This document shows positions 14,057 to 22,051 of a stretch of 35,400 bases of DNA, one piece after another. Made by a program: the position numbers and the translations under genes. The notes below the pieces were generated by a model. It did no database searches. It worked only from the letters and a program-made list of their open reading frames with translations, and had not been told where the DNA came from. The DNA lies in contig CAKSWA010000021.1 in the NCBI GenBank assembly GCA_934511165.1, positions 1 to 35,400 on the forward strand, in the 5' to 3' direction. Numbering within the stretch: position 1 is the stretch's first letter; each line of letters begins with the position of its first letter. The DNA comes from an uncultured Oscillospiraceae bacterium (lineage in GTDB: Bacteria; Bacillota; Clostridia; Oscillospirales; Oscillospiraceae).

Positions 14057-14974
14057 TTACCAGAATTTCTTTTTCTTACAGATCCAAAGACCAAGAACCA
14101 AAACCGCCACGCTGATCACACCAACCATAAGATACCCGTATTTCCAACTCAGCTCCGGCATGTTGACAAAATTCATGCCGTACCAGCCAGTAAGCAGCGT
14201 GAGTGGAAGGAAGATCGTTGTGACAATGGTGAGAATCTGCATCACACGGTTCTGCCGGATATCGATCTGTGCCTGAAAGGAGCTTTGGATTTGGCGGCAG
14301 TATTCGCAGAGAAGCTGGGCATTTTCCCGCAGGCGGGCAACGCGCCCTTCAAAAAGATGAAACCGTTCTGTCTCCAACGCCGAAAAGAAGCCGTTCTCAT
14401 TTTCGCAGAGCTCACATGCCACATCATCAAGCTGCGAATAGTAGCGAAAAAGAGCCATGGTCTCTTTCCGGAGCGCGCTCATCGGAGCACCAAGAGATTC
14501 AACGCCGTCCGCAAGCACCTGATCCTCCAATGTTTCCGCCCGCTCTTCCAATTCTTCCAATCGATGCAGGTCGCGGGCAATGAGCTGCTCAAAAAAATCG
14601 TAAAGAAACTGCCCAACGCTTCCCTTCGCCCAGCGTTTTTCCTGGGCAATGCGATGCAGGAGAGGCGGAAGCGAGCCAGAATCGTCCGTGAGGACGACAC
14701 GGCTTTGCGTAACGAGAACGCCAAACGCAGCGCGAACGCCATCTTTCCCACGGCGCGGAAGCACAAGTGTCCCGGAAAGGCAGCCCGGATGTACCTCGGC
14801 ACGGCAGGTCCGCGCAGTGCGCACCGTAGGCGTATGCTCCAGAACGTTTTCCAGTCCCGGAAGAACCGGGCGTTTTTCCAGCTCTTCCGTCGTAAGCAGC
14901 ACCAGCGCCGGTATCTCCGCGTCGGGCGCGGATTCTGTGCGCATAAGAGATTCTCCGATGCGATACCAAATCAC
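14057..14974 (-). CDS. corA: CorA-family divalent metal transporter
   Basis: A 305-residue protein with a long cytoplasmic helical domain and two C-terminal membrane helices. The pore signature YGMNFVNMPEL follows the first helix, as in all CorA/Mrs2 channels for Mg2+ (some carry Co2+ or Zn2+). A basic KKKKF tail follows the second helix. The likely start is GTG at 14974, seven bases after GGGAGG; an ATG at 14995 would overlap this site and lacks one of its own. It follows prfB by 63 bases with no clear terminator between them, so cotranscription is likely. The N-terminal half is divergent from E. coli CorA. Confidence 0.9.
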   Translation of the reverse strand: MIWYRIGESLMRTESAPDAEIPALVLLTTEELEKRPVLPGLENVLEHTPTVRTARTCRAEVHPGCLSGTLVLPRRGKDGVRAAFGVLVTQSRVVLTDDSGSLPPLLHRIAQEKRWAKGSVGQFLYDFFEQLIARDLHRLEELEERAETLEDQVLADGVESLGAPMSALRKETMALFRYYSQLDDVACELCENENGFFSALETERFHLFEGRVARLRENAQLLCEYCRQIQSSFQAQIDIRQNRVMQILTIVTTIFLPLTLLTGWYGMNFVNMPELSWKYGYLMVGVISVAVLVLGLWICKKKKFW

Positions 14975-14997
14975 AGTTTTTCCTCCCTCAAGCATAT

Positions 14998-15028
14998 GAC
15001 CGCCCGCAGCGCAGCGCCGCGGACGGTC
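14998..15028. other. Hairpin between prfB and corA
   Basis: A 10-bp stem with one mismatch (14998-15007 with 15019-15028) and no T-run on the minus strand. It may reduce read-through or protect the mRNA end rather than stop transcription. Confidence 0.4.
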
Positions 15029-15037
15029 AAAGGACTT

Positions 15038-16153
15038 TTATTTCTCCGCCTTCATCGCGAGATAGGCGTTGATGAAGCCGTCGATATCGCCGTCCATGAC
15101 GGCCTGGATGTTGCTGTTTTCATAGCCGGTGCGCGTGTCCTTTGCAAGAGTGTACGGCATGAATACATAGGAGCGAATCTGGCTGCCCCACTCAATTTTC
15201 TGCTGCACGCCCTTGATGTCCGAGATTTTTTCGAGATGCTCGCGCTCCTTGATCTCGGCGAGCTTGGCGCGGAGCATGGATTTACAGTTTTCGAGATTCT
15301 GGAAATGGCTTCGCTCAACCTGCGAGGAGACGACGATACCCGTCGGCAGGTGGGTCAGGCGGACAGCGGAGGAGGTCTTGTTGACCTTCTGGCCGCCCGC
15401 GCCGGAGGAGCGGTACACGTCCATTTTGATCTCGTCGTCGCGCAGCTCGATCTCGCTGTTGTCCTCGGCGATCTCCGGCATGACCTCCACGGCGGCAAAG
15501 CTCGTGTGGCGGCGGCCGGAAGCGTCGTACGGGGAGATACGCACCAGGCGGTGAACGCCGTTTTCGCTCTTGAGATAGCCGTAGGCGTTGTCGCCCTCGA
15601 TCTTGATGGTGGCGGACTTGATGCCGGCTTCCTCGCCGTCCTGATAGTCGAGCAGGGTGTATTTGTAGCCGTGGCGGTCGGTCCACATGGTGTACATGCG
15701 GTAGAGCATCTGCGTCCAGTCCTGCGCCTCGGTGCCGCCCGCACCGGCGTGGAACGTCAAAATGGCGTTGTTCGCGTCGTACTCGCCGGTGAGCAGCGTG
15801 GAAAGACGCATCTCTTCGAGCTTTTCGGAGAGGTGGTCGTACTCCTCCTTCAGCTCATCGAGCATGGAGATATCGTCTTCCTCGAGCGCCATTTCGCACA
15901 TGGTGAAAAGATCGTCCCAGGACGAGCGGAGCTTATCGTACTTTTCGCACTTGGTCTGCAGCTGCTTGATGCGCTGCTGCACCTGCTGCGAGTGGGAAAC
16001 GTTATTCCAGAAGCCGTCCTGCGCGCTCTCTTCCTGCAGCTCGGCGATCTCGCGCTTTGCCTCTTCGAGATGGAGCGCGTCCTGCAGATCGTCCAGCGTG
16101 GGCTTCAGGGCGTTGAGCTTTCCTTTATACTCTTCAAATTCCAGCATTGACAT
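15038..16153 (-). CDS. prfB: Peptide chain release factor 2
   Basis: A 371-residue RF2 that ends translation at UGA and UAA. The catalytic GGQ is at 253-255 in SSGAGGQKVNKT. The codon-recognition motif reads SPY in ISPYDASGRRHTSF, where E. coli RF2 has SPF. The usual programmed +1 frameshift near codon 25 is absent: the frame runs unbroken through LDDLQDALHLEEAK, with no UGA, so the gene lacks that autoregulation. The ATG at 16153 (MSMLEFEE) follows AAAGGA at nine bases; the open frame further upstream contains the promoter and is not coding. Confidence 0.96.
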   Translation of the reverse strand: MSMLEFEEYKGKLNALKPTLDDLQDALHLEEAKREIAELQEESAQDGFWNNVSHSQQVQQRIKQLQTKCEKYDKLRSSWDDLFTMCEMALEEDDISMLDELKEEYDHLSEKLEEMRLSTLLTGEYDANNAILTFHAGAGGTEAQDWTQMLYRMYTMWTDRHGYKYTLLDYQDGEEAGIKSATIKIEGDNAYGYLKSENGVHRLVRISPYDASGRRHTSFAAVEVMPEIAEDNSEIELRDDEIKMDVYRSSGAGGQKVNKTSSAVRLTHLPTGIVVSSQVERSHFQNLENCKSMLRAKLAEIKEREHLEKISDIKGVQQKIEWGSQIRSYVFMPYTLAKDTRTGYENSNIQAVMDGDIDGFINAYLAMKAEK

Positions 16154-16195
16154 GACAAATATTCCTTTTAACTCTTGATTCAAATTAGCTAAGAT

Positions 16196-16224
16196 ATTAT
16201 ATACAAAAAAAACACAAATGTAAA
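16196..16224 (-). promoter_or_regulatory. prfB promoter
   Basis: Minus-strand TTTACA (16219-16224), a 17-base spacer containing an eight-T run, and a perfect TATAAT (16196-16201). Confidence 0.75.
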
Positions 16225-16265
16225 GGCTCGAAAAGTTGAACTTTCTGCTTCCTTTCCGCGGAGAA

Positions 16266-16276
16266 TGTGGTATACT
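16266..16276 (+). promoter_or_regulatory. prs promoter, extended -10
   Basis: TATACT (16271-16276) is preceded by TGG, giving an extended -10. No good -35 is found at the usual distance. The leader would be about 65 bases. Confidence 0.5.
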
Positions 16277-16349
16277 TGTTTTGAAACTATGTGCCCGCAC
16301 CGGGTACGCTCCGAAATTTAAAGATTTAAAGACAGAAAGGTGATTTGTT

Positions 16350-17312
16350 TTGATTTCACACGGCAAAGAAGTCAAGGTGTTCTCCGGAAACGCCAATCCC
16401 GCTCTGGCGGAAAGCATTTGCAACCACCTCTACAAGCCCCTCGGTAAGGCCGACATTAAGCGCTTCGCCGACGGCGAGTGCTCCGTTTCCATTCTCGAAC
16501 CCGTCCGCGGCACGGATGTGTTCATCGTGCAGTCTACCTGCAAGCCCGTGAACGACAACCTGATGGAGCTGCTCGTCATGATCGACGCGATGCACCGCGC
16601 AAGCGCCGGTCGTATCACCGCTGTCATCCCGTACTTCGGCTATGCCCGTCAGGATCGCAAGGCCAAGAGCCGCGACCCCATCTCCGCCAAGCTCGTTGCC
16701 AACCTCATCGAGGCCGCCGGCGCTGACCGCGTACTTACGATGGATCTCCACGCCAACCAGATTCAGGGCTTCTTTGATATCCCCGTGGACAACATGCGCG
16801 GCGCTCCGCTCTTCGCCGACTACTATCTGCAGAAGTTCGGCAAGAGCAATCCCGACGTGATGGTCGTCTCCCCCGACGTGGGCAGCGTTGCCCGCGCGCG
16901 TCAGTTCGCCATGAAGCTTGACATGAACCTCGCCATCGTGGATAAGCGCCGCGAGGTTGCCAACAAGTCCGAAGTCATGAACATCATCGGCAACGTTGAA
17001 GGCAAGACCGTCATTCTGCTTGACGACATGGTCGATACCGCCGGTTCTCTCTGCGGCGCCGCCAAGGCGCTCATCGAGATCGGCGGCGCGAAGGAGATCT
17101 ATGCCTGCGCCACGCACGGCGTTCTCTCCGCCCCGGCGCTTGAACGCATTGAGGCGAGCCCCATCAAGGAGCTCAAGCTCTGCGACACGATTCCCTACCC
17201 CGTCGATCAGCCGCGTCTCGACAAGATCAACTATGTCTCCGTCGACCGTCTGTTCGCCGAAGCCATCCGCCGCATTTACGAGGAAGTTTCCATTTCCCCG
17301 CTGTTCGAGTAA
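16350..17312 (+). CDS. prs: Ribose-phosphate pyrophosphokinase
   Basis: A 320-residue PRPP synthase that transfers pyrophosphate from ATP to ribose-5-phosphate, feeding purine, pyrimidine, histidine, tryptophan and NAD synthesis. Class I features are visible: FADGEC near residue 41, PYFGYARQDRK near 95, DLHANQIQGFF near 130, SPDVGSVARAR near 175 and the PRPP loop DDMVDTAGSL near 225. The start is TTG at 16350, preceded by AGAAAGGTGAT. No ATG occurs before the conserved start of the domain, so a TTG start is well supported. It forms an operon with pth, nine bases downstream; the prs-pth order is common in Firmicutes. Confidence 0.96.
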   Translation: MISHGKEVKVFSGNANPALAESICNHLYKPLGKADIKRFADGECSVSILEPVRGTDVFIVQSTCKPVNDNLMELLVMIDAMHRASAGRITAVIPYFGYARQDRKAKSRDPISAKLVANLIEAAGADRVLTMDLHANQIQGFFDIPVDNMRGAPLFADYYLQKFGKSNPDVMVVSPDVGSVARARQFAMKLDMNLAIVDKRREVANKSEVMNIIGNVEGKTVILLDDMVDTAGSLCGAAKALIEIGGAKEIYACATHGVLSAPALERIEASPIKELKLCDTIPYPVDQPRLDKINYVSVDRLFAEAIRRIYEEVSISPLFE

Positions 17313-17321
17313 GGAATTTCC

Positions 17322-17915
17322 ATGCTGTTTCGTTCTTCCTCCGGCGGCGCCGAATGGATGATCGTCTTTCTCGGCAACGCCGGGCCGCGGTATAACGGCA
17401 CGCGCCACAACGTCGGCTTTGCCGTCGGCGACATTCTCGCCAAGCGCTGCGGCGTTTCGATCAACCGCCTCCGTTCGCGTGCGCTCACGGCGCGCGCGGC
17501 CATTGGCGGGCACGAGGTGCTGCTCGTAAAGCCGCAGACGTTCATGAATCTCTCCGGCGAGGCGGTGCGTCCGCTCGCGGACTATTTCAAAATCCCCGCC
17601 GAACGCGTTCTCGTCGTTTCCGACGAAGTCGCGCTCGTGCCGGGACGGCTGCGTCTGCGCGCCTCCGGCAGCGCCGGGGGGCACAATGGGCTCAAAAACA
17701 TCATCCTCCATCTCGGCACGGAGAACTTCCCCCGGCTGCGCGTCGGCGTCGGCTCGCCGCCGCACCCGGAGTATGACATGGCCGACTGGGTGATGGGCGT
17801 TCCCCGCGGTGAAGACGCCGCGGCGCTCGAAAAGGCGGAAGAGCGCGCCGCAGACGCCATTGAGTGCTGCGTGCAGGACGGCATCGACCGCGCTATGAAC
17901 CGCTATAACGGATAA
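17322..17915 (+). CDS. pth: Peptidyl-tRNA hydrolase
   Basis: A 197-residue enzyme that frees tRNA from peptidyl-tRNAs dropped by ribosomes. Expected residues are present: the GNAGPRYNGTRHNVGF segment with the catalytic His (E. coli H20), the FMNLSG asparagine (N68), VSDEVALVPGRLRLR with the Asp of the catalytic pair (D93), and GSAGGHNGLKN (H113). An AAGGA site precedes the ATG at 17322. That start adds about ten residues (LFRSSSGGAE) before the core MIVFLGNAG, so initiation at the later ATG cannot be excluded. A bidirectional terminator follows directly. Confidence 0.95.
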   Translation: MLFRSSSGGAEWMIVFLGNAGPRYNGTRHNVGFAVGDILAKRCGVSINRLRSRALTARAAIGGHEVLLVKPQTFMNLSGEAVRPLADYFKIPAERVLVVSDEVALVPGRLRLRASGSAGGHNGLKNIILHLGTENFPRLRVGVGSPPHPEYDMADWVMGVPRGEDAAALEKAEERAADAIECCVQDGIDRAMNRYNG

Positions 17916-17951
17916 AAAATCGTCTCCGAAGTCTTTCGGAGACGATTTTTT
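17914..17951. terminator. Bidirectional terminator between pth and tcdA
   Basis: A 17-bp stem (17914-17930 with 17935-17951) with an A-run on one side and a T-run on the other. It can stop both converging transcripts. It overlaps the last bases of tcdA. Confidence 0.9.
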
Positions 17952-18657
17952 ACTTTATGAGCTCTGTGACCACGTACTGGCAGAGCAACAGTCCCGCCGA
18001 GGCGGGCACCCACACGAGACTTCCCGGCACACTGCGGCGGCCCGGTGGCGGCGTTTCGCCGGTGTCCGGCTCGGACGCCTCTTCGGGCGAGTAGACAACC
18101 GGCAAATGTACAATGCCCCGGCGGCGCAGCTCCCGCCGCACGACGCGCGCGAGCGGGCAGCCCTCGGTTTTTGCAAGATCGGCCAGACGGAGGCGCGATG
18201 CGTCCTTCTTGTTTCCGGTGCCGAGCGCCGCGACGAGCCGGATGCCGCGCTCGGCGCAGCTCACTGCGAGATCGACCTTGCAGGAGACAAGATCGATGCA
18301 GTCCACGATGAAATCCGGTTTCAGATCAAGGAGCGTATCGCGCGTCTCCGGTGCATACCGGTAGACCATCGGAATAATCTCACTGCTGGGCGCAATATCC
18401 CGCAGGCGCGCCGCAGCGGCCTCTGCTTTCGGCACATCGAGCGTAGAGGTGAGCGCGAAGAGCTGCCGGTTCACATTGCTCAACGACACGGTATCCTGAT
18501 CGAGAAGATACAGCGTTCCCACGCCGCTCCGGCAGAGCGCTTCGGCGCACCACGAGCCGACGCCGCCGAGCCCCAGCACCGCAACGCGGCTTTCGGAGAG
18601 TTTTTTCATTGCCGCGTCGCCGAGGATCGCCCCGGCGCGGCGGAATCGTTCGTCCAT
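17950..18657 (-). CDS. tcdA: tRNA threonylcarbamoyladenosine dehydratase
   Basis: A 235-residue E1-like (ThiF/MoeB) protein that cyclises t6A at position 37 of ANN-decoding tRNAs, using ATP. It begins with ERFRRAGAILGDAAMKKL, typical of TcdA, then the nucleotide-binding GLGGVGSW (29-36), DQDTVSLSNVNRQLFA, and CIDLVSCKVDLAVSC. The C-terminal PGSLVWVPASAGLLL matches the end of the family. The protein is slightly shorter than E. coli TcdA (268). The ATG at 18657 has a modest AAGGG site. It shares direction with the PpiC gene, but a terminator separates them. Confidence 0.92.
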   Translation of the reverse strand: MDERFRRAGAILGDAAMKKLSESRVAVLGLGGVGSWCAEALCRSGVGTLYLLDQDTVSLSNVNRQLFALTSTLDVPKAEAAAARLRDIAPSSEIIPMVYRYAPETRDTLLDLKPDFIVDCIDLVSCKVDLAVSCAERGIRLVAALGTGNKKDASRLRLADLAKTEGCPLARVVRRELRRRGIVHLPVVYSPEEASEPDTGETPPPGRRSVPGSLVWVPASAGLLLCQYVVTELIK

Positions 18658-18677
18658 TTTCTATCCCTTCATTCCAT

Positions 18678-18709
18678 AAAAACGCGGCGGGAAATTTTCC
18701 CGCCGCGTT
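18678..18709 (-). terminator. Terminator after the PpiC foldase gene
   Basis: A near-perfect palindrome (18681-18709) with 14-bp arms. On the minus strand a TTTTT run follows, so it ends the foldase transcript before tcdA. Confidence 0.85.
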
Positions 18710-18725
18710 CGTTGCTTCTTAAATA

Positions 18726-20201
18726 TCAGCCAGCCATGACGAGACGCCAGCCGGACGCATGCACCGGCGTGAGGTCAACCGTCAGATCGTTGATGGCAGC
18801 GTCGCCGTCGGCCTGACGCATGGCGTTCTCGGCAACAACGCGGGTGTAGAGCGCATTCTCACCGGAGAAGTACACCAGATGGTAGCCGGCGTAGGCGCTG
18901 TTCTCGCCATAGACAATGGCGTAGTCGCCGACAGAGCGCTCACCGAAGCAAAAGTCGTTGAACTCGGTGACCATCTGGCCCTTGTAGATCTGCTCATAGA
19001 GACCGCCGTTGGTGTTTGAGCCGGTGTCCTCGCTCTTTTCGTTGGCAAGGGCAGCAAAGCTCTCCTCGGTGCCGCCGCCGGCGAGCCATTCGTCCTCGAT
19101 GGCCTTGACAGCGTCATACGCCGTCTGCTTCTCGGCGTCGGAGTACGTACCGTCGCCGTCGGCATCCACGGCCTTGATGAGGATGTGGCGGACGTTCACG
19201 GTCGGATAGTCGTTCGACTCGGTGCCGAGAACGTAAACGACGTATACGCCGGAATCGGTGCTGTGGGAGAATATCTTGCCCTCGGCGATATCATCGCGCT
19301 CCACGCTGCCTTCAAAGCGGCTGAGGAACGTGGAAACGGTGTAGCTGGTTTCGGTCGCTTCGGCCTCGGTCTCCTTGAGAACGGCGGCGCGGAAATCCTC
19401 TTCCGAGCTGCCGGCGCCGGCCAGAATGACCTTCGCCTTGTCCTCGGCGGCGGCTTTGGCGGTATCGGCGTCAATGCCCTCGTCCTCGTTCGCCGCAGCA
19501 GAGATGAGCGTATAGAGGACGTTCACGCGGTCGTAGCTGTCGGCATTCTCGGCGTAGTAGGCGTCGAGCTCATCGTCGGTATAGGTAAAGGAAGCGTACA
19601 CATCGTCCGCGTAACGGCTCGCGATCAGCTCCTCCGCCATGTTGGCACGGATGGTCTTTTCGCTGTTGCCGGTGCCGAAGTAAGCGGAGAGGAACTTATT
19701 GAGCGTAGCATAGCCGAGAGACTTGCCGTAGGTGCGGTAGCTCTCGACGGCAGTATCGATCTCAGCCGCTTCGTCCTCGGTGAGGGTGTAGCCCTCGGCG
19801 ACAGCCTTGGCGTAAACGGCGGAGAGCTGCGTAAGGTTCGACTCAGCGCTCTGCTTGAAGTAATCGTCCCACGAGCCGCCGTTGGCGTCAAACGGGCAGG
19901 TCTGGTCCTTCAGGCTCTTGGAGGTGTCGATCAGGCTGCCGAAATACTGGCCGTAGGTCTGATTGAAGTTCATGTACGCCTTCTGGTACTCATAGTTCAT
20001 GCGGGCGACGGAGTAATTCGTGTCGCCGATTGTGAGCGCCGTCGTCACGTTATAAAAGAGGCACGAGTTGACAAAGATCACCAGCGCGATCATCAAAACA
20101 ACAAGGACGCCGACAAGGATAAATTTGTTGCGGGTCTTGCGATTTTTCTTTTCTTCCTCCAGGCGAGCTCTTTCCCTGGGGTTCAGGTTCATTTCAGCCA
20201 T
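18726..20201 (-). CDS. Membrane-anchored peptidyl-prolyl isomerase (PrsA/SurA-like) with EF-hand-like loop
   Basis: A 491-residue protein with a short cytoplasmic charged start, one membrane helix (about 27-48) and a long extracellular part. The middle is helical and SurA/PrsA chaperone-like (about 60-320). The parvulin (PpiC) domain starts near 330 with VNVRHILIKA and ends with NTNGGLYEQIYKG and GYHLVYF. Such proteins fold secreted enzymes outside the membrane. Inside the parvulin domain a 12-residue loop, DADGDGTYSDAE (346-357), fits the EF-hand calcium pattern. Unlike PrsA, it is held by a helix and not a lipid. The start has AAAGGA and its own promoter. Confidence 0.88.
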   Translation of the reverse strand: MAEMNLNPRERARLEEEKKNRKTRNKFILVGVLVVLMIALVIFVNSCLFYNVTTALTIGDTNYSVARMNYEYQKAYMNFNQTYGQYFGSLIDTSKSLKDQTCPFDANGGSWDDYFKQSAESNLTQLSAVYAKAVAEGYTLTEDEAAEIDTAVESYRTYGKSLGYATLNKFLSAYFGTGNSEKTIRANMAEELIASRYADDVYASFTYTDDELDAYYAENADSYDRVNVLYTLISAAANEDEGIDADTAKAAAEDKAKVILAGAGSSEEDFRAAVLKETEAEATETSYTVSTFLSRFEGSVERDDIAEGKIFSHSTDSGVYVVYVLGTESNDYPTVNVRHILIKAVDADGDGTYSDAEKQTAYDAVKAIEDEWLAGGGTEESFAALANEKSEDTGSNTNGGLYEQIYKGQMVTEFNDFCFGERSVGDYAIVYGENSAYAGYHLVYFSGENALYTRVVAENAMRQADGDAAINDLTVDLTPVHASGWRLVMAG

Positions 20202-20233
20202 TTTCTTCTTCCTTTCCGCGGGGTTTCCGGCCT

Positions 20234-20262
20234 ATTATATACTATGGTTCGGCGACATTCAA
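20234..20262 (-). promoter_or_regulatory. Promoter of the PpiC foldase gene
   Basis: Minus-strand TTGAAT (20257-20262), a 17-base spacer and a perfect TATAAT (20234-20239). The -35 overlaps the last codons of the phosphatase gene. Confidence 0.7.
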
Positions 20263-21011
20263 GCCTTTTTTATGAGCCGGTGCCGGAGCGCGTCAAGCGT
20301 GTCCGCCCCGACGCCGCACTCACGCAGAAAGCGCACCGCGCCGCCGTATTCCTTTTCCAGATGATCGCACACGGCGAGAATGTTCTCCCCCGCCGTGGAG
20401 AAAAAGGGCGCATTTTCCTTTCTCGCGGCAAAGTCCGGGATATTCTCGCGCATCCAGCGGTACAGCGGCCGGAGATAGATCTGGCTGACGCTGTAGTCGG
20501 CGGCGATATCCTCCCGTGACACTCCGCACAGGCCAAGTACGAGCGCGGCGAGGATACCGGTGCGGTCTTTGCCCGTGAAGCAGTGGAAAAGCACCGTTCC
20601 CTCCGCCGCGGCAAAAAAATCCGCGCACTCCTTCGCCCAGGGGTGGTTATCCTCCAGCATGCGGATGTACTCGTCGCCCCAGAAAAATTCATCGTCAAAC
20701 GCATTGACGCCGCCGGGGCGGCTGCGCGCCACGGCGCGCGCAACGCGCTTCATGGCGATCTGCCGGTAGGCAACGCCATCGAGCAGCGCGAGCTCGTCCG
20801 GCATGGTCTCGCTCTCGTCCACATCGCGCAGATCGAGCGTATGACGTACGCCAAGCGCAGCAAAACGCTTTCCGTCGTCCTCTGTCAGATGCCACGGGAG
20901 GTCGCTGCGCAGCAGCACGCCGAAGCGTGTTGCACCTCCGGGCACGGCGTAGCCGCCGAGATCGCGCAGGTTGTGCAGCCCGTCCATAAGATACCGGCGG
21001 GTATATTCCAT
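20259..21011 (-). CDS. Tyrosine phosphatase, Y_phosphatase3 type
   Basis: A 250-residue phosphatase of the PtpB/Y_phosphatase3 group. It has the N-terminal NLRDLGGY (14-21), DLRD near 60-63 and the P-loop HCFTGKDRTG with the catalytic C144 and R150. The Lys and Asp inside the loop (GKD) are typical of this group, which acts on phosphotyrosine and in some cases on phosphoinositides or phosphoserine. There is no signal peptide, so it should be cytoplasmic. No kinase partner is nearby. The ATG at 21011 sits after AAAGGGG at a rather long distance. Confidence 0.9.
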   Translation of the reverse strand: MEYTRRYLMDGLHNLRDLGGYAVPGGATRFGVLLRSDLPWHLTEDDGKRFAALGVRHTLDLRDVDESETMPDELALLDGVAYRQIAMKRVARAVARSRPGGVNAFDDEFFWGDEYIRMLEDNHPWAKECADFFAAAEGTVLFHCFTGKDRTGILAALVLGLCGVSREDIAADYSVSQIYLRPLYRWMRENIPDFAARKENAPFFSTAGENILAVCDHLEKEYGGAVRFLRECGVGADTLDALRHRLIKKA

Positions 21012-21104
21012 AGATTAAAGTCCCCTTTTTGTCTTTTGGAATGAGTATAGCATACTCGGCGCGAAAAGACATAAAAAAACTGTGAACGGAATTCGATTTT
21101 TGTC

Positions 21105-21132
21105 TTGACAAGGGCGCGATTTTTGGTATAAT
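21105..21132 (+). promoter_or_regulatory. tRNA-Gly promoter
   Basis: A perfect TTGACA (21105-21110), a 16-base spacer and a perfect TATAAT (21127-21132), 18 bases before the mature tRNA. Confidence 0.88.
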
Positions 21133-21150
21133 AGCGCTTGCATTTGAAAC

Positions 21151-21226
21151 GCGGGCATAGCTCATTTGGCAGAGCGCCACCTTGCCAAGGTGGAGGTAGC
21201 GAGTTCGAATCTCGTTGCCCGCTCCA
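21151..21226 (+). tRNA. tRNA-Gly (anticodon GCC)
   Basis: A full cloverleaf: acceptor GCGGGCA with TGCCCGC, discriminator T and an encoded CCA at 21224-21226. The anticodon stem CCACC/GGTGG holds the loop TTGCCAA with anticodon GCC, and the T-arm contains GTTCGAATC. GCC reads GGC and GGU glycine codons, which suits a GC-rich genome. It stands alone with its own promoter and terminator. Confidence 0.97.
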
Positions 21227-21234
21227 AAAGTTTA

Positions 21235-21267
21235 CCGGGATCGTCGGAAGACGATCCCGGTTTTTTT
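21235..21267 (+). terminator. Terminator of tRNA-Gly
   Basis: A perfect 11-bp stem (21235-21245 with 21250-21260), a GGAA loop and seven T. Confidence 0.93.
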
Positions 21268-21274
21268 AGAATCT

Positions 21275-21306
21275 AAAAGCCCTTCCGCTGCTGCGGAAGG
21301 GCTTTT
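21275..21306. terminator. Second hairpin terminator, shared
   Basis: A perfect 14-bp stem (21275-21288 with 21293-21306) with AAAA and TTTT ends. It would end the minus-strand parE-parC-yitT-LUD unit just after the 20-residue ORF and back up the tRNA terminator on the plus strand. Confidence 0.85.
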
Positions 21307-21317
21307 GTGTTTATCTG

Positions 21318-21380
21318 TCATCTGTCACTTGGCGCGGTCTCGCCGCTGCCGAAAATGAGATCATCGATATCCGGTCCCAT
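21318..21380 (-). CDS. Possible 20-residue small protein
   Basis: A short frame starting at an ATG at 21380, seven bases after GGAGG, and ending at TGA (21318-21320). The product begins MGPDIDDLIFGSGE and is acidic, without a membrane segment or signal. It lies between the LUD-domain gene and the operon terminator, so it would be cotranscribed. An 8-bp hairpin (21399-21406 with 21413-21420) sits just upstream. The ribosome site and spacing are the only direct support; no family is recognised, and it could be chance. Confidence 0.4.
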   Translation of the reverse strand: MGPDIDDLIFGSGETAPSDR

Positions 21381-21446
21381 ATCAACACCTCCACCCATGC
21401 ATATACAAATCAGTATATGCGCGGCGAGATAAAAAATTCCGGGAAA

Positions 21447-22046
21447 TCAGTAGCCGAGATCTTCGTTGACGAGAAGGACGTGGAACTCCCTGATGGACGT
21501 GGGCGGCATGAAGAAAACCGTCATCACACCGCAGACCTTCTCCCGGCTGCGGCAGTCATAGCAGCGAAGCTCGCCCTTGCCGCAGGGGGTATTGCGCTTG
21601 AGACGGCGGGCGTTGAGCGGCGCGGCAATGTTGCGCGCACGGTCGATCGCGCCGTTCAGATCCGAAGCGATCTTATTCTTGCCGACGACGAGGAACACGC
21701 GCTGCGGCCCATAAATCGTGCCGGTCACGCGGTTGCCGCAGCCGTCGATGTTGACGATCTCGCCAGTCTCGCTCACGCCGTTGGCGCTGCAGAGATAGGT
21801 TTCCGCCTTCCTTTCCCGCTCTCTTGCATCCGGCGCAGCGCTTTTCCAGTGCCAGAATACTTCGTTGCCGGCGCAGAGCCGGTCGTATACGCCCATCGTA
21901 TCGATCGTCACGCTGCCGCCGATGCCAACGGTCGTACCGTGCACCTCGCGGACAAGATAATCTGCCGCCTCCGCGCCGGTGGCAAAGCGGTGGACGCGAA
22001 AGCCCCGGCTTTCCAGATTTTTCGCTGTCTTTTCCAGATCTGCCAT
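21447..22046 (-). CDS. LUD-domain protein (LutC/YkgG-like)
   Basis: A 199-residue protein of the LUD/DUF162 family, the fold of LutC in lactate oxidation. Typical segments are VGIGGSVTIDTMGVYD near residue 40, SANGVSETGEIVNIDGCGNRV near 88, and GPQRVFLVVGKNKI. A C-terminal cysteine motif, CYDCRSREKVCGV, may bind metal or a cluster. Free-standing clostridial members lack the LutAB partners, and none is seen here, so a lactate role is unproven. The ATG at 22046 has GGAGG upstream, and the gene starts five bases after yitT ends. Confidence 0.88.
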   Translation of the reverse strand: MADLEKTAKNLESRGFRVHRFATGAEAADYLVREVHGTTVGIGGSVTIDTMGVYDRLCAGNEVFWHWKSAAPDARERERKAETYLCSANGVSETGEIVNIDGCGNRVTGTIYGPQRVFLVVGKNKIASDLNGAIDRARNIAAPLNARRLKRNTPCGKGELRCYDCRSREKVCGVMTVFFMPPTSIREFHVLLVNEDLGY

Positions 22047-22051
22047 AATGC

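Noticed and set aside
15038..16153. Programmed +1 frameshift in prfB
   Set aside because: No in-frame UGA and no slippery CUU-UGA near codon 25; the frame is continuous.
21399..21420. Promoter (TATACT) before the 20-residue ORF
   Set aside because: It is better explained by an 8-bp hairpin; no -35 lies at the right distance.
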